Positions 13,076-23,521 are shown, numbered from the stretch's first letter. The stretch: DNA of 64,000 nt from Geobacillus proteiniphilus (GCF_001908025.1 NZ_MQMG01000002.1:1-64000), one strand, 5' to 3'. Numbers and translations are program-made. Notes: generated by a model from the sequence alone, not told the origin.

Positions 13076-13939
13076 TTATGGAATGAGATGGCTGAGCCAC
13101 TCTTTGAAGAAAAATTTTACTTCCACCGGCTGTTCCGGCTCGACCATGACGGCGAAGGACGATTCTTGATCATCAGTGTGCCCTTTGTCCTTCTCGCCAT
13201 CCGCATGGGCGGAAGAAGCGGCGCGATCTTCGGTTTCCACCATTGCGGTCCTCTCCTCTTTCGATTCATCCGGTTCGGCGACCCGCTCGCCGCTTCGCAT
13301 CGCCTCAGCTTCCGCTTCGGCCGACTCGCTGTTTTGCTTCGACCCGGCTTCCATTGACCGGACGCTCTCAGCCGACACCGGTTCATTCGTTCCTGCAGGC
13401 GATCGGTTCGCCGCCATCATCACCGCATCGCTGTTGGAAAAATCGAGAAAACAAAGCGGCGGGAACAGAACACACCACCAGTTTGCTCCTTTTCCTTCCC
13501 CAAGCGTGATCAGCACGGCATCATAGATGCCAGCCGGATATACGTAGTTGCCGTACACTTTCGTCGGAAAATGAACCGGGCCAAACTCCACTTTGTACGT
13601 TTGATCGCTTTGTTCATCGCGCAACACGCGGGCGACCGTCTGCTCGATGTCCGGCAGGTGGGAGCGAATGACGCGCTTTGCTTCCTCAAACGAAGTGAGT
13701 TCGGCCACCCAGCCGTTGATTTGCGCATTGACCGCATCACGCACTTTTCGCTTCAATTGTTGGTCTTCATCGGCGTCGCTGTTGGCTAAAATGCGCAGGC
13801 GGATTGCCTCATCAGGGATGGCGACCGCCGCGTTCGCCCCGGCGTCCGTCTTGTGGCCGTACAGCTCGACGAGTACGCCTGTCGTTAATAGAATGATATA
13901 TAAACATATAGCAATGGCATTTCCTTTGATGGTCATCAT
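13076..13939 (-). CDS. spoIIR: Stage II sporulation protein R
   Basis: Forespore-made secreted signal that triggers SpoIIGA to process pro-sigma-E in the mother cell. 287 residues with an N-terminal membrane/signal segment (about residues 8-26). The conserved SpoIIR core covers about residues 45-175: IRLRILANSDADEDQQLKRK, FPTKVYGNYVYPAGIYDA and GKGANWWCVLFPPLCFLD. Beyond it lies an unusual low-complexity Glu/Ser/Ala-rich insert (about 190-262) before a short C-terminal FFKEWL motif; B. subtilis SpoIIR (about 224 residues) lacks so long a tail. Start ATG at 13939 after AAAGGACGG; the next codon is also ATG. Confidence 0.94.
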   Translation of the reverse strand: MMTIKGNAIAICLYIILLTTGVLVELYGHKTDAGANAAVAIPDEAIRLRILANSDADEDQQLKRKVRDAVNAQINGWVAELTSFEEAKRVIRSHLPDIEQTVARVLRDEQSDQTYKVEFGPVHFPTKVYGNYVYPAGIYDAVLITLGEGKGANWWCVLFPPLCFLDFSNSDAVMMAANRSPAGTNEPVSAESVRSMEAGSKQNSESAEAEAEAMRSGERVAEPDESKEERTAMVETEDRAASSAHADGEKDKGHTDDQESSFAVMVEPEQPVEVKFFFKEWLSHLIP

Positions 13940-13998
13940 CGGCACCGTCCTTTCACCTTTCATTGTGGACGGCGCCGCTCGTTTTTAAACCTATCAAT

Positions 13999-14880
13999 CT
14001 AACACTTTTTCCCGTTTTTCGGCCGCGTCATGTACACCATCCGGTCTTTGCCGTTGAGGTCAAAATCAACTTCCACTTCGGCTTCTGGAAACGCTGCGGC
14101 CAAGAGCGCCGCCACTGCTTCCCCTTGCCCGGCGCCGACTTCAAAAGCGGCAAGCGCCGGCGCACCGAGCACAAGCGGCAGCTCGCGGGCGAAGCGGCGG
14201 TAAAAATCAAGCCCGTCGCGGCCGCCAAAGAGCGCCGTGTGCGGCTCATAGTTTTTGACGACCGGGGAAAGCATAGCGGCGTCCGTCTCTGGAATGTACG
14301 GCGGATTGGAAACGACGACATCGACCGTCCGCCCCATGACAATGAACGGCTGCAGCAAATCGCCGCACAAAAATGAAACGTTCGCCCCGAGCCGCCGGGC
14401 GTTTTCACGGGCGACCGCGAGCGCTTCTGTGGAAATGTCGATTGCCGTCACGGACAGCGCTTTGTTCTCCAGCGCCAATGTCACGGCGATCGCCCCGCTG
14501 CCAGTGCCGACGTCAACGACATCGATCCGCTTCCGACCAGCAAATAGGCGCGGCACCCGCTTTAGGACGCCAAGCACAAGTTCTTCCGTTTCCGGGCGCG
14601 GGATTAACACATGGCGGTTGACAAGAAACGGCCGGCCGTAAAACGATTCATAGCCGATCAAATATTGAATCGGCACATGGTCCACCGCATGGCGGCGCAC
14701 ATCGGCCGCAAACCGTTCATATACCGCTTCGTCGACCGGCTCGCGCCAGCGGGCGAACAGCCCGGCCCGATCGGTGCGCAAATGGTGGCACAATAGCCAC
14801 TCCGCCGCCCGCTCCTCTTTTCCGTGGGCGCGCAAAAAAGAAGAAGCCCAGGCGAGGACTTCATGTACGTTACGACGCAT
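13999..14880 (-). CDS. prmC: Release factor glutamine methyltransferase
   Basis: SAM-dependent enzyme that N5-methylates the GGQ glutamine of RF1 and RF2. 293 residues: a helical N-terminal domain, then a Rossmann methyltransferase with the SAM motif [17 protein letters not shown] and the hallmark catalytic VVSNPPYIP. The ATG at 14880 overlaps the last 11 bases of prfA, so the two are translationally coupled, which suits an enzyme acting on RF1. A start 24 codons upstream would run through prfA and is rejected. Confidence 0.96.
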   Translation of the reverse strand: MRRNVHEVLAWASSFLRAHGKEERAAEWLLCHHLRTDRAGLFARWREPVDEAVYERFAADVRRHAVDHVPIQYLIGYESFYGRPFLVNRHVLIPRPETEELVLGVLKRVPRLFAGRKRIDVVDVGTGSGAIAVTLALENKALSVTAIDISTEALAVARENARRLGANVSFLCGDLLQPFIVMGRTVDVVVSNPPYIPETDAAMLSPVVKNYEPHTALFGGRDGLDFYRRFARELPLVLGAPALAAFEVGAGQGEAVAALLAAAFPEAEVEVDFDLNGKDRMVYMTRPKNGKKC

Positions 14881-15946
14881 CGTTCGCTTGCTCCAATTTT
14901 TTCGCTTGGTCGTCCAAAATGAGCGCCTCGATGATTTCATCCAAATGCCCATCGAGCACTTGATCGAGCTTTTGGATCGTCAGTCCGATGCGGTGGTCGG
15001 TGACGCGGTTTTGCGGGAAGTTGTACGTGCGAATGCGTTCAGAACGATCGCCGGTGCCGACAGCTTGCTTGCGCGTTTGGTCGTATTCAGCGCGCGCTTC
15101 TTGCTGGTATTTATCGTAAATGCGGGCGCGCAATACTTTCATCGCTTTTTCTTTGTTTTTGATTTGCGATTTTTCGTCTTGGCACGTGACGACAATGCCG
15201 GTCGGAATATGGGTGAGGCGCACGGCCGACATCGTCGTGTTGACGCTTTGCCCGCCCGGTCCGCTTGAGGCGAACGTGTCGACGCGAATGTCTTTTTCAT
15301 TGATTTCGACTTCGATTTCTTCCATCTCCGGCAGGCAGGCGACCGTCGCCGTCGACGTATGGATGCGCCCGCCTGACTCCGTTTCCGGGACGCGCTGGAC
15401 GCGGTGCGCGCCGTTTTCAAACTTCAGTTTTGAATACGCCCCTTTGCCGTTGATCATAAAAATGATTTCTTTATAGCCGCCGAGGCCGGTCGGGCTCGCT
15501 TCGATCACTTCCGTCTTCCACCCTTGCGATTCCGCATAGCGCGTATACATCCGGTACAAGTCGCCGGCAAATAGCGCCGCCTCTTCGCCGCCGGCGGCCG
15601 CGCGGATTTCCATAATGACGTTTTTCTCATCGTTCGGATCTTTCGGCAAGAGCAACACTTTCAGCTTTTCAACGAGCGCCTCTTCCCGTTCTTCCAGTTC
15701 GCCGATTTCCTCTTTCACCATCTCGCGCAGCTCCGGCTCCAGCTTTTCTTCGAGCATCGCTTTCGCTTCGGCCAGCTGCTCGCGAACCGATTTGTATTCG
15801 CGGTACGTTTGCACCGTTTCTTCCAAATCCGCCTGCTCTTTGGAATAATCGCGCAGCTTTTTCGGATCGTTGATGACATCGGGGTCCATCAACAGTTCAT
15901 TGAGCTTTTCATACCGTTGCTCCACAGCTTCCAACCGGTCAAACAC
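14870..15946 (-). CDS. prfA: Peptide chain release factor 1
   Basis: Recognises UAA and UAG and triggers peptide release. 358 residues, the normal length. The catalytic GGQ is in [18 protein letters not shown] and the stop-codon-reading PxT motif is [11 protein letters not shown]-adjacent in domain 2. The start is GTG at 15946 (protein [15 protein letters not shown]), six bases after GAGGTG; no ATG fits the alignment. It overlaps prmC and lies about 95 bases after a lipoprotein gene that ends in its own terminator. Confidence 0.97.
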   Translation of the reverse strand: MFDRLEAVEQRYEKLNELLMDPDVINDPKKLRDYSKEQADLEETVQTYREYKSVREQLAEAKAMLEEKLEPELREMVKEEIGELEEREEALVEKLKVLLLPKDPNDEKNVIMEIRAAAGGEEAALFAGDLYRMYTRYAESQGWKTEVIEASPTGLGGYKEIIFMINGKGAYSKLKFENGAHRVQRVPETESGGRIHTSTATVACLPEMEEIEVEINEKDIRVDTFASSGPGGQSVNTTMSAVRLTHIPTGIVVTCQDEKSQIKNKEKAMKVLRARIYDKYQQEARAEYDQTRKQAVGTGDRSERIRTYNFPQNRVTDHRIGLTIQKLDQVLDGHLDEIIEALILDDQAKKLEQANDAS

Positions 15947-16010
15947 ATCATTCACCTCTGTTTTTCCCACACAGTCTAATTTTAGATTATAGCATGAAAT
16001 GAAGCCAAAC

Positions 16011-16036
16011 AAAAACCCCCGCTTTTGGCAAGCGGG
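16011..16036 (-). terminator. Terminator of the sporulation lipoprotein gene
   Basis: Minus strand stem CCCGCT (16031-16036) with AGCGGG (16018-16023) and a seven-base loop, followed by five T (16011-16015), five bases past the stop codon. Confidence 0.8.
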
Positions 16037-16041
16037 AGCTC

Positions 16042-16482
16042 TCAGTTGACGCGCACGATGATCTCGTATGTCGGGATCGCTTTTGTCAGCAGCTTGTCAA
16101 TGCGTTGCGCCTCGCGCTGCCGCTCCTCGTCAGACAGCTCTTCCGGCACATCGACCGTCACATACATATTGCCGCCGTGAAACCAGATGGAGTCGGCGTG
16201 GTAATCGGTGTACCGCTCAATGAGTTGCGCTGCCTTGCGCGTATCGGCGCGCTGGTTTTCGCTTCCTTCGGTCAAGCTGATAAAATTCGGGTTTTGCCGC
16301 ACCTTTTCCGGATCGTCGAAGTTGTTGTACAAGTCGCGGTCGGCGTCGATTTTCGGCCGCCCGTCCGTCATCAGCCGCGCGCCGTTTTTGTCCTCGCTTT
16401 GCTGGCGGTAGGACGGATGATCCGGATTCAACGAACAGGCCGAAAGCAGTAAGATCATTCCTAACAGCCAGATGCGTCTCAT
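16042..16482 (-). CDS. YhcN/YlaJ family sporulation lipoprotein
   Basis: 146 residues with a lipoprotein signal: [19 protein letters not shown], where the lipobox LLSAC puts the lipidated cysteine at residue 16. The mature part has the YhcN/YlaJ features: a VNFISL-like segment, a repeat of Arg/Asp-rich helices ([13 protein letters not shown]) and a VTVDVPEEL strand. Family members are found in the spore inner membrane, and some influence spore outgrowth. Start ATG at 16482 after AAGGAGG. It stands alone between tdk and prfA with its own terminator. Confidence 0.85.
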   Translation of the reverse strand: MRRIWLLGMILLLSACSLNPDHPSYRQQSEDKNGARLMTDGRPKIDADRDLYNNFDDPEKVRQNPNFISLTEGSENQRADTRKAAQLIERYTDYHADSIWFHGGNMYVTVDVPEELSDEERQREAQRIDKLLTKAIPTYEIIVRVN

Positions 16483-16553
16483 CCTTTTTCGCCTCCTTAG
16501 CTGTTAGGATGTCCATGACCGCCATTGATGATACGTAGTAAGCCTTGAACGCT

Positions 16554-16590
16554 CTCTCACCTACGCAAACGCGTAGAGGTGGGAGATTGT
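16554..16590 (+). other. Long hairpin upstream of lipoprotein gene, IS605-end-like
   Basis: Plus strand CTACGC-AAAC-GCGTAG (16561-16576) is extended by CTCTCAC (16554-16560) pairing with GTGGGAG (16579-16585), then ATTGT. Placement in a 142-base gap between two unrelated genes and the GGTGGGAGATTG end recall the structured right ends of IS200/IS605 elements. No transposase remains. It could equally be the terminator of tdk, but there is no T-run. Confidence 0.3.
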
Positions 16591-16624
16591 AAACGATCGA
16601 ACAACATCGATGATCGCCTCACCG

Positions 16625-17248
16625 TCACTCACCCGTATGTCCAGCAAGCGGGCGGTTGTACCGCTTTTTCGGTTTGCCGGGCACCTCGTGGTGATGGCGG
16701 CAGCGCGGCTCATACGCTTCACTGGCGCCGACGAGAATCACCGGATCGTCATAAGAGGCGGGCGCACCGTTAATGAGCCGCTGCGTCCGGCTGGCCGGGG
16801 AACCGCATACCGTGCAAACCGCCTGCAGCTTCGTCACCGACTCAGCGATCGCCATCAGCGCCGGCACGGGGCCAAACGGTTCGCCGCGAAAATCTTGGTC
16901 GAGCCCGGCGGCGATGACGCGGTAGCCGCAATCAGCGAGCGTTTGGACCACATCGATGATGTCGTCGGAAAAAAACTGCACTTCATCGATGGCGACGACG
17001 TCGGTGGCGGCGGAAATGTAGCGGAACATTTCCGCCGGCGTCGCGACCGGAATGGCGATCACCGAATTGCCGTTGTGCGACACGACTGCGTCTTCGCTAT
17101 AACGATTGTCGATCGTCGGTTTGAACACTTTCACTTCCTGCTTGGCAAACTGAGCGCGGCGGACGCGGCGAATCAATTCTTCTGATTTGCCGGAAAACAT
17201 GCAGCCGCAAATGACCTCAAGCCAGCCGGACTGCGTCATCACGTACAT
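16625..17248 (-). CDS. tdk: Thymidine kinase
   Basis: Phosphorylates thymidine to dTMP with ATP. 207 residues, type II (human TK1-like) fold. The P-loop is [15 protein letters not shown] (about residues 16-30); the Walker B and catalytic base segment is VAIDEVQFF; the zinc-finger/lasso has [13 protein letters not shown]. The C-terminal CRHHHEV supplies the remaining zinc ligands. Start ATG at 17248 (MYVMTQSGW) after AGGAG; a start six codons earlier would absorb that site. Between rpmE and prfA, as in B. subtilis. Confidence 0.96.
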   Translation of the reverse strand: MYVMTQSGWLEVICGCMFSGKSEELIRRVRRAQFAKQEVKVFKPTIDNRYSEDAVVSHNGNSVIAIPVATPAEMFRYISAATDVVAIDEVQFFSDDIIDVVQTLADCGYRVIAAGLDQDFRGEPFGPVPALMAIAESVTKLQAVCTVCGSPASRTQRLINGAPASYDDPVILVGASEAYEPRCRHHHEVPGKPKKRYNRPLAGHTGE

Positions 17249-17367
17249 CGGGGCCTCTCCTTTCACACAACACTGTCCTCAAACCATCGGCCGCTCCTTG
17301 CCGTCTGCCATCGCGACGATCAGCGGGATCAGCCTTATAAGCAACCGGCCTTCCATCTGCTCTCACG

Positions 17368-17398
17368 AAAAAGCAGGCAAGTTTCGCTTGCCTGCTTT
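17368..17398 (-). terminator. Terminator of rpmE
   Basis: Minus strand 12-bp perfect stem AAAGCAGGCAAG with CTTGCCTGCTTT (17370-17398), five-base loop, ending in a T-run (17368-17372). It lies 13 bases after the rpmE stop. Confidence 0.9.
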
Positions 17399-17411
17399 CG
17401 TCAATTCTTGT

Positions 17412-17612
17412 TTACTTAATGCCGTATTTTTTATTGAACTTATCCACGCGGCCCGCTGCCGTAACAAATTTTTGTTTGCCCGTGAAGAACGGATGGCATT
17501 CCGAGCAAATCTCCACGCGCAGCTCGTCTTTGACCGAACCGCTTTCGAATTCGTTGCCGCATGCGCAACGGACGATGACTTTTTTGTACTCTGGATGGAT
17601 GCCTTGTTTCAT
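17412..17612 (-). CDS. rpmE: Ribosomal protein L31, zinc-binding form
   Basis: Large-subunit protein forming part of an intersubunit bridge. 66 residues from [12 protein letters not shown]. The zinc site is complete: CACGNEF and [10 protein letters not shown] provide the four cysteines, so this is the zinc-replete paralogue, normally replaced by the zinc-free YtiA under zinc starvation. The second of two ATG codons (17612) is nine bases after GGAAGGAG and gives the family N-terminus; the upstream ATG is only one base from that site. It is preceded by a structured leader and a strong promoter. Confidence 0.95.
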   Translation of the reverse strand: MKQGIHPEYKKVIVRCACGNEFESGSVKDELRVEICSECHPFFTGKQKFVTAAGRVDKFNKKYGIK

Positions 17613-17652
17613 CGTTTTCATCTCCTTCCGCCCTGTATCTTATCGAAACAGA

Positions 17653-17764
17653 GTGATTCGTAGCATGGAACGCTTCATGCTTATGCGCGCCCGCCCGTTT
17701 GGCAAGGCGCAGCGCATGGAACAGCCGGGACTCCACCGAAGCGAACCCGGCCGGTGCAAATCAC
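17653..17764 (-). ncRNA. Structured leader RNA of rpmE (L31 leader candidate)
   Basis: Transcript between the promoter (17810-17838) and rpmE would carry a leader of about 190 bases. It can fold into a multi-branched element closed by GUGAUU (17759-17764) with AAUCAC (17653-17658), enclosing a GCCGGG/CCCGGC-type hairpin and an AGCAUG/CAUGCU hairpin. L31 autoregulatory leaders have been proposed in several phyla, including Firmicutes. That this one binds L31 is inference. Confidence 0.5.
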
Positions 17765-17809
17765 GGATCGCACAAACAGAAAGGCGATAGCCAAAACACA
17801 CATGTTAAG

Positions 17810-17838
17810 ATTATAACAGCTTTTCTGTCAGTTTGCAA
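17810..17838 (-). promoter_or_regulatory. Sigma-A promoter of rpmE
   Basis: Minus strand TTGCAA (17833-17838), 17-base spacer, consensus TATAAT (17810-17815), about 195 bases upstream of the rpmE start and 32 bases after the rho stop. Confidence 0.75.
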
Positions 17839-17869
17839 CGGGCGATTCGCGGCAAATTCCGCCAACCGC

Positions 17870-19144
17870 CTAGAGGCGGAGCGGGCCGCCCTGTTTCCAT
17901 TCCTGATCGAGCAAGGCGAAAAACTCTTCGTTTGACTTCGTCCGGCGCAATTTGTTCAAAAACCGCTCGATAAAGTCGGGCGAATCGGCCATCGTTTTGC
18001 GGATCGCCCACAGCTTTTCCAAATGTTCTTTCGGGATAAGCAGCTCCTCTTTGCGCGTTCCCGAGCGGCGAATGTCGATCGCCGGAAAAATGCGGCGCTC
18101 GGCGAGCGAGCGGTCAAGATGGAGCTCCATATTGCCGGTGCCTTTAAATTCCTCGTAAATGACGTCATCCATGCGCGATCCGGTGTCAATGAGGGCGGTC
18201 GCCAAAATCGTCAAGCTGCCGCCTTCTTCGATGTTGCGCGCCGCGCCGAAAAACCGCTTCGGACGGTGGAACGCCGCCGGGTCGATCCCGCCGGAGAGCG
18301 TGCGTCCGCTCGGCGGAATGACTAAGTTGTACGCCCGAGCAAGGCGGGTGATGCTGTCCATTAAAATGACGACGTCGCGCTTATGCTCGACTAGCCGCAT
18401 CGCCCGTTCTAAGACAAGCTCGGCCACTTTAATATGGTTTTCCGGCACCTCATCAAACGTCGAGCTGACGACGTCGCCTTGCACCGACCGCTCGATGTCG
18501 GTCACTTCTTCCGGCCGTTCGTCAATGAGCAAAACGATCAGCTCGACATCCGGGTGGTTCGTGGTGATGCTGTTGGCGATTTCCTTCAGCAGCATCGTCT
18601 TCCCCGCTTTCGGCGGCGCGACGATCAACCCGCGCTGGCCAAAGCCGACGGGAGCGATCAAGTCGATGATGCGGGTCGACAGCTTGTCCGGCGTTGTCTC
18701 CAGCTTCATTTGCCGATTCGGGTAAAGCGGCGTCAACGCTGGAAAGTGAACGCGCTCCTTGGCGACTTCCGGGTCTTCTCCGTTGACCGCTTCGACATGA
18801 AGCAAGCCGAAGTAGCGTTCATTTTCTTTCGGCGGCCGCACTTTGCCGGATACTTTATCCCCGTTGCGCAAATCAAAACGGCGGATTTGGGAAGCGGAAA
18901 TGTAAATGTCTTCCGAGCTCGGGGAATAGTTGATCGGGCGCAAAAAGCCGAATCCTTCCGACGGAATGATTTCGAGGATGCCTTCCATGAAAAAGAGGCC
19001 GTCTTGTTCGGCACGCGCTTTCAAAATGGCAAAAATAAGCTCCTTTTTCGTCAACTTGCTGTAGTATGAAATTTTGTATTGTCTGGCGAGCTCATACAGC
19101 TCCTTCAATTTCATGTTTTCTAATGCTGCTAACGTTAATTCCAT
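17870..19144 (-). CDS. rho: Transcription termination factor Rho
   Basis: Hexameric RNA helicase that ends untranslated and antisense transcription. 424 residues. An N-terminal helix bundle and cold-shock RNA-binding fold (about 1-125; [23 protein letters not shown]) precede the RecA-like motor: P-loop [15 protein letters not shown], Walker [18 protein letters not shown]-loop and R-loop region [14 protein letters not shown]. Start ATG at 19144; the ribosome-binding site is weak. B. subtilis rho is autoregulated through its leader; the 250-base gap upstream (19145-19396) is AT-rich but shows no clear terminator or sigma-A promoter. Confidence 0.97.
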   Translation of the reverse strand: MELTLAALENMKLKELYELARQYKISYYSKLTKKELIFAILKARAEQDGLFFMEGILEIIPSEGFGFLRPINYSPSSEDIYISASQIRRFDLRNGDKVSGKVRPPKENERYFGLLHVEAVNGEDPEVAKERVHFPALTPLYPNRQMKLETTPDKLSTRIIDLIAPVGFGQRGLIVAPPKAGKTMLLKEIANSITTNHPDVELIVLLIDERPEEVTDIERSVQGDVVSSTFDEVPENHIKVAELVLERAMRLVEHKRDVVILMDSITRLARAYNLVIPPSGRTLSGGIDPAAFHRPKRFFGAARNIEEGGSLTILATALIDTGSRMDDVIYEEFKGTGNMELHLDRSLAERRIFPAIDIRRSGTRKEELLIPKEHLEKLWAIRKTMADSPDFIERFLNKLRRTKSNEEFFALLDQEWKQGGPLRL

Positions 19145-19396
19145 CTTGACACCACACTTTGCAAATTTTCCTATTCTCCCATCGTTCGTGTTCGGACGTA
19201 TTTGTCATCAATTCGACAGGCGAAGGGATTCATTTCGAAGATGATGAAGGCTGAAATGAAATAAAGAAGTAGAATGGCAGAGCTTATTTTTGCACAAGTA
19301 ACACGACTATTTTACCCTTTTTTCTTCTTTTTAATCAATATTTTTTTGTTTTTCCGAGCCAGGCGCGGCTCCGGCGCCCGGCCGGATGGTAGGATA

Positions 19397-20359
19397 TCAT
19401 TTGATGACTAAGTTCGGTTTTTTCTTCAAACTGTGCCGCCCTTCGATGAAGCGGACCGTGCCGGACTTGGCCCGCATGACGACGGAGTGGGTGAGGCCGT
19501 ACGCCCCTTTCAGCCGCACGCCGCGCAGCAGCTCGCCGTCGGTGACGCCGGTGGCGGCAAAAATCGCGTCGTCTCCTTTCACCAAATCGTCCATGCGCAG
19601 CACTTTGTTGACGTCAATGCCCATTTGTTTGCACCGCTCGACTTCATCGTCGTTTTGCGGCAGCAGCTTCCCTTGCAGTTCGCCGCCAAGGCATTTCAAC
19701 GCGACCGCCGCGAGCACTCCTTCCGGCGCGCCGCCCGAGCCGAACAAAATGTCAACGCCGGTATGGTCGAACGCCGTGTTAATGGCGGCGGCGACATCGC
19801 CGTCATTGATGAGCTTAATGCGGGCGCCGGCTTCGCGCAGCTCATGAATGAGACGCTCATGGCGCGGACGGTTGAGGACAACCGCGACGACGTCTTCAAT
19901 ATCTTTGTTTTTCGCCTTCGCCACCGCCTTTAAATTGTCGATGATCGGCGCCTCAATGTCAATCATCCCGACCGCTTCCGGCCCGACGGCGATTTTCTCC
20001 ATGTACATGTCCGGCGCATGAAGCAGATGGCCGTGGTCAGCGACCGCGACGACAGCCAGGGCGTTCCATCCCCCGGAAGCGACGATGTTCGTCCCTTCAA
20101 GCGGGTCGACAGCGACATCGACGCGCGGGCCATAGCCGTTGCCGAGCTTTTCCCCGATATACAGCATCGGCGCTTCGTCCATTTCCCCTTCGCCGATGAC
20201 GACGGTGCCTTTCATCGGCACGGTGTCAAACACGTCGCGCATCGCCGACGTCGCGGCGTCATCGGCCTCATTCTTTTTCCCGCGCCCCATCCAGCGGGCG
20301 GCGGCAAGCGCCGCCGCTTCGGTGACGCGCACGAGTTCCATCGATAAGCTTCGTTCCAT
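19397..20359 (-). CDS. glpX: Class II fructose-1,6-bisphosphatase (GlpX/YwjI)
   Basis: Hydrolyses fructose-1,6-bisphosphate to fructose-6-phosphate in gluconeogenesis. 320 residues. Metal-binding and catalytic motifs of the lithium-sensitive phosphatase superfamily are evident: [28 protein letters not shown] and [12 protein letters not shown]. Start ATG at 20359 ([18 protein letters not shown]) after AAGGGGAG. In B. subtilis the ywjI product is this class II enzyme; the neighbours murAB, tal and fbaA form a sugar-phosphate group transcribed in the same direction. Confidence 0.95.
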   Translation of the reverse strand: MERSLSMELVRVTEAAALAAARWMGRGKKNEADDAATSAMRDVFDTVPMKGTVVIGEGEMDEAPMLYIGEKLGNGYGPRVDVAVDPLEGTNIVASGGWNALAVVAVADHGHLLHAPDMYMEKIAVGPEAVGMIDIEAPIIDNLKAVAKAKNKDIEDVVAVVLNRPRHERLIHELREAGARIKLINDGDVAAAINTAFDHTGVDILFGSGGAPEGVLAAVALKCLGGELQGKLLPQNDDEVERCKQMGIDVNKVLRMDDLVKGDDAIFAATGVTDGELLRGVRLKGAYGLTHSVVMRAKSGTVRFIEGRHSLKKKPNLVIK

Positions 20360-20393
20360 CGTCGTTCTCCCCTTCCCCTTTGTCGACTGGACG

Positions 20394-21680
20394 TTACGCG
20401 TTTTTCACTTGCTCGATTTCTTCATCGGTCATTTTTTCGCGCCAAATGGTGGCGCCGATGTCAGACAGTTTTTCGACGAGGTTGCTGTAGCCGCGGTCGA
20501 TATGCTCGACGCCGGTGATCTCAGTCACTCCTTCGGCCATCAGCCCGGCAATGACAAGCGCCGCCCCGGCGCGCAAATCGCTTGCCTTCACTTTCGCCCC
20601 TTGCAGTTTGACGGGGCCGGTGACGATGGCTGAGCGGCCTTCGACTTTTACATTGGCGTTCATGCGCCGCAATTCATCGACATGCTTGAAGCGGGCGCTG
20701 TAAATCGTGTCGGTGACGACGCTTGTGCCGTTAGCTTTTGTCAGCAGCGCGGTAAACGGCTGCTGCAGATCAGTCGGGAAGCCCGGATAGACGAGCGTCT
20801 TGACGTCAACCGCTTTCAAAACGTCGGTGCCGCAGACGAGAATTTGATCTTCCCCCGTCTCCACGCGCACCCCCATTTCGCGCAATTTGGCCGTCAGCGA
20901 TTCAACGTGCTGCGGGATGACGTTGTCGACGACGACTTCGCCATTGGTGGCCGCGGCGGCAATCATGTACGTCCCGGCTTCGATCCGATCCGGGATGATG
21001 GCATGGCGGCAGCCCGATAATTTTTCGACGCCGTCAATGCGGATCACATCGGTGCCGGCTCCTTTGATTTTCGCGCCCATATTCGAAAGCAATGTCGCTA
21101 CATCGATGATTTCCGGCTCTTTCGCCGCATTTTCGATAATCGTCCGCCCTTTGGCGCGCACCGCCGCCAGCATGATGTTGATCGTTGCGCCGACGCTGAC
21201 GACGTCCAAAAAAATGCGGGCTCCGCGCAGTTCTTCCGCGCGCAAATAAATCGCGCCCTGCTCGTTCGTTACGGTGGCGCCCAGCGCCTCAAACCCTTTG
21301 ATATGCTGGTCAATCGGGCGCGGACCGAGATGACATCCGCCCGGCAAGCCGACGACCGCTTTTTTGAAGCGGCCAAGCATCGCCCCCATCAAATAGTAGG
21401 AGGCGCGCAGCTTTTTCACCTTCCCATTCGGAAGCGGCATGGACACCATATTCGTCGGGTCGATGACCGCCTCTTTGCCGTCAAACGAAAACGAGCCGCC
21501 GATTTCTTCGATCAAGCTTCCTAAAATGTGCACGTCGGAAATGTCCGGCAACCCCTCGATCGTCACCGGCGAATCGGCCAAAATCGCTGCAGGAATCAAA
21601 GCGACCGCGCTGTTTTTCGCACCGCTCACTTTGATCGTTCCCCGCAGTCGATCTCCGCCGATAATTTTCATTTTATCCAT
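20394..21680 (-). CDS. murAB: UDP-GlcNAc 1-carboxyvinyltransferase (MurA paralogue MurAB/MurZ)
   Basis: First committed step of peptidoglycan synthesis: enolpyruvyl transfer from PEP to UDP-GlcNAc. 428 residues. The catalytic, fosfomycin-sensitive cysteine is Cys116 in [14 protein letters not shown], and the substrate-binding [12 protein letters not shown] is at residues 17-28. Low-GC Gram-positives carry two MurA paralogues; position beside fbaA-tal and glpX-rho marks this as the MurAB/MurZ copy. Start ATG at 21680 after GGGAG; an upstream extension would pass through the site. The gene follows tal by about 130 bases. Confidence 0.96.
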   Translation of the reverse strand: MDKMKIIGGDRLRGTIKVSGAKNSAVALIPAAILADSPVTIEGLPDISDVHILGSLIEEIGGSFSFDGKEAVIDPTNMVSMPLPNGKVKKLRASYYLMGAMLGRFKKAVVGLPGGCHLGPRPIDQHIKGFEALGATVTNEQGAIYLRAEELRGARIFLDVVSVGATINIMLAAVRAKGRTIIENAAKEPEIIDVATLLSNMGAKIKGAGTDVIRIDGVEKLSGCRHAIIPDRIEAGTYMIAAAATNGEVVVDNVIPQHVESLTAKLREMGVRVETGEDQILVCGTDVLKAVDVKTLVYPGFPTDLQQPFTALLTKANGTSVVTDTIYSARFKHVDELRRMNANVKVEGRSAIVTGPVKLQGAKVKASDLRAGAALVIAGLMAEGVTEITGVEHIDRGYSNLVEKLSDIGATIWREKMTDEEIEQVKNA

Positions 21681-21812
21681 CGTCGTCTCCCTTCTTTGCT
21701 CGGAAGTTGGCTTCACCCCTGGGACGAAAAAGCAAAGCCGGGCGGGCTCATCACTTCCGGCCTGAACGCGGCAGAGCGAGCCCGCTTCACCCAAGAGGCA
21801 AACGGCTTACTT

Positions 21813-22454
21813 TCATTTTTGCCGATTCCAGTCGGCGAGAAACTTCTCAATTCCTTGATCGGTCAGCGGATGGTTGAACAATTGCATAAGCACCTTGTAC
21901 GGAACCGTGGCAATATGCGCCCCGCGCAGCGCCGCTTCCGTCACGTGGTGCGGATGGCGGATCGAAGCGGCGATGATTTCCGTTTCAATGCCATGAATGT
22001 TGAAAATCTCAGCGATGGTGGAAATGAGCTCTAAACCGTTATGGCCGATGTCATCGAGGCGGCCGAGGAACGGAGAGACGTACGTCGCGCCGGCGCGTGC
22101 GGCCAAGAGCGCCTGGTTGGCGGTGAACACAAGCGTCACGTTCGTTTGAATCCCTTTTTCGCTGAACGCCTTGACTGCTTTTAAGCCTTCCGGCGTCATC
22201 GGCACTTTGATCGTAATGTTCGGAGCGATTTTCGCCAGCTCTTCGCCTTCAGCGATCATGCCGGCAGCGTCGGTCGAAATGACTTCGGCGCTCACCGAAC
22301 CGGAAACGATCGATGTAATTTCGCGCAACCGATCATGGAACGATACGTTCTCCTTCGCCACAAGGCTCGGGTTGGTCGTCACTCCGGCCAAAATGCCGAG
22401 TTCATGGGCGTGTTTGATTTCTTCCAAGTTGGCAGTGTCGATGAAAAATTTCAC
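21813..22454 (-). CDS. tal: Transaldolase, short (TalC/YwjH) type
   Basis: 213-residue member of the small transaldolase/fructose-6-phosphate aldolase family, acting in the non-oxidative pentose phosphate pathway. It begins [20 protein letters not shown] with [11 protein letters not shown]; the Schiff-base lysine is in [16 protein letters not shown] (about residue 83). Start GTG at 22454 with GGAGGG upstream. It lies about 90 bases after fbaA and before murAB, as in B. subtilis ywjH. Family members of this length are mostly true transaldolases in Bacillus. Confidence 0.95.
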   Translation of the reverse strand: MKFFIDTANLEEIKHAHELGILAGVTTNPSLVAKENVSFHDRLREITSIVSGSVSAEVISTDAAGMIAEGEELAKIAPNITIKVPMTPEGLKAVKAFSEKGIQTNVTLVFTANQALLAARAGATYVSPFLGRLDDIGHNGLELISTIAEIFNIHGIETEIIAASIRHPHHVTEAALRGAHIATVPYKVLMQLFNHPLTDQGIEKFLADWNRQK

Positions 22455-22545
22455 GGTTGACCCTCCTTGTTATTCGTTGCACATGCAAAGACGGCCGTGC
22501 GGCGGCCAAACGCCGCCTGCTGAGCCGCTGCGTTGATCCCGCTCG

Positions 22546-23409
22546 TTATCGCACCGCTTTTCCAGACGAGCCGAACTCGCGCATTTTGCCAATGACCGTC
22601 GCTTTGATGGCGTCGCGGCCCGGGCCGATGATTTTGCGCGGGTCGTATACGTTCGGGTCTTTGGCAAGCAGCTCGCGGACGACTTTCGTAAACGCCATTT
22701 GATTTTCCGTATTGACATTGATTTTCGATGTGCCAAGGGAAATAGCGCGCTGAATTTGCTCGGTCGGAATGCCGGTGCCGCCGTGAAGCACAAGCGGAAC
22801 GCCGGTTAAGTCGCGGATTTGTTCCATTTCGGCAAATCCGAGCTTCGGCTCTCCTTTGTATGGGCCGTGCACAGAACCGAGCGCCGGAGCGAGACAGTCG
22901 ACGCCTGTCCGTTTGACCAGCTCTTCGCACTCTTTCGGGTCGGCGTAAATGATTCCTTCGCCGACGACGTCGTCTTCCTGCCCGCCGACGATGCCGAGCT
23001 CCGCTTCGACCGAAACGCCGCGCGCATGAGCATATTCAACGACTTGCGAGGTGATGCGGACGTTTTCTTCAAATGGATGGTGAGAGGCGTCAATCATAAC
23101 CGAGGTGAACCCGGCGTCAATCGCCGCTTTGCATTTTTCAAAGCTCGATCCATGGTCGAGATGGATGGCGACCGGAACGGTGATGTTCATGTCTTCCATT
23201 AAGCCTTTGACCATGTTGACGACCGTTTTGAATCCGCTCATATAGCGAGCCGCCCCTTCGGAGACACCAAGAATGACCGGCGATTTTTCCTCTTCGGCCG
23301 CCGCTAAAATGGCTTGCGTCCACTCCAAGTTGTTAATGTTAAATTGACCGACCGCGTATTTGCCGCGCAGCGCCTCGTTGAGCATCTCTTTCATCGATAC
23401 TAACGGCAT
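22546..23409 (-). CDS. fbaA: Fructose-bisphosphate aldolase, class II
   Basis: Zinc-dependent glycolytic aldolase cleaving fructose-1,6-bisphosphate to DHAP and glyceraldehyde-3-phosphate. 287 residues. Zinc ligands and catalytic motifs are visible: [14 protein letters not shown] (His and catalytic Asp), [22 protein letters not shown], and [14 protein letters not shown] with phosphate-binding [10 protein letters not shown]. The ATG at 23409 ([13 protein letters not shown]) is the family start, after AAGGAGG. A sigma-A promoter lies at 23493-23521. Tal follows on the same strand. Confidence 0.97.
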   Translation of the reverse strand: MPLVSMKEMLNEALRGKYAVGQFNINNLEWTQAILAAAEEEKSPVILGVSEGAARYMSGFKTVVNMVKGLMEDMNITVPVAIHLDHGSSFEKCKAAIDAGFTSVMIDASHHPFEENVRITSQVVEYAHARGVSVEAELGIVGGQEDDVVGEGIIYADPKECEELVKRTGVDCLAPALGSVHGPYKGEPKLGFAEMEQIRDLTGVPLVLHGGTGIPTEQIQRAISLGTSKINVNTENQMAFTKVVRELLAKDPNVYDPRKIIGPGRDAIKATVIGKMREFGSSGKAVR

Positions 23410-23492
23410 GGTTACATCCTCCTTAGCTGATCGTCGTCTTTGTCGCCTTGGCGATGACTGGGCCCACAGGCGCAAAATCCATCTACGTTATA

Positions 23493-23521
23493 AGCATACC
23501 AACTTGCCGGCAAAACAGCAA
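23493..23521 (-). promoter_or_regulatory. Sigma-A promoter of fbaA
   Basis: Minus strand TTGCTG (23516-23521), 17-base spacer, TATGCT (23493-23498), about 85 bases upstream of fbaA. Confidence 0.5.
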
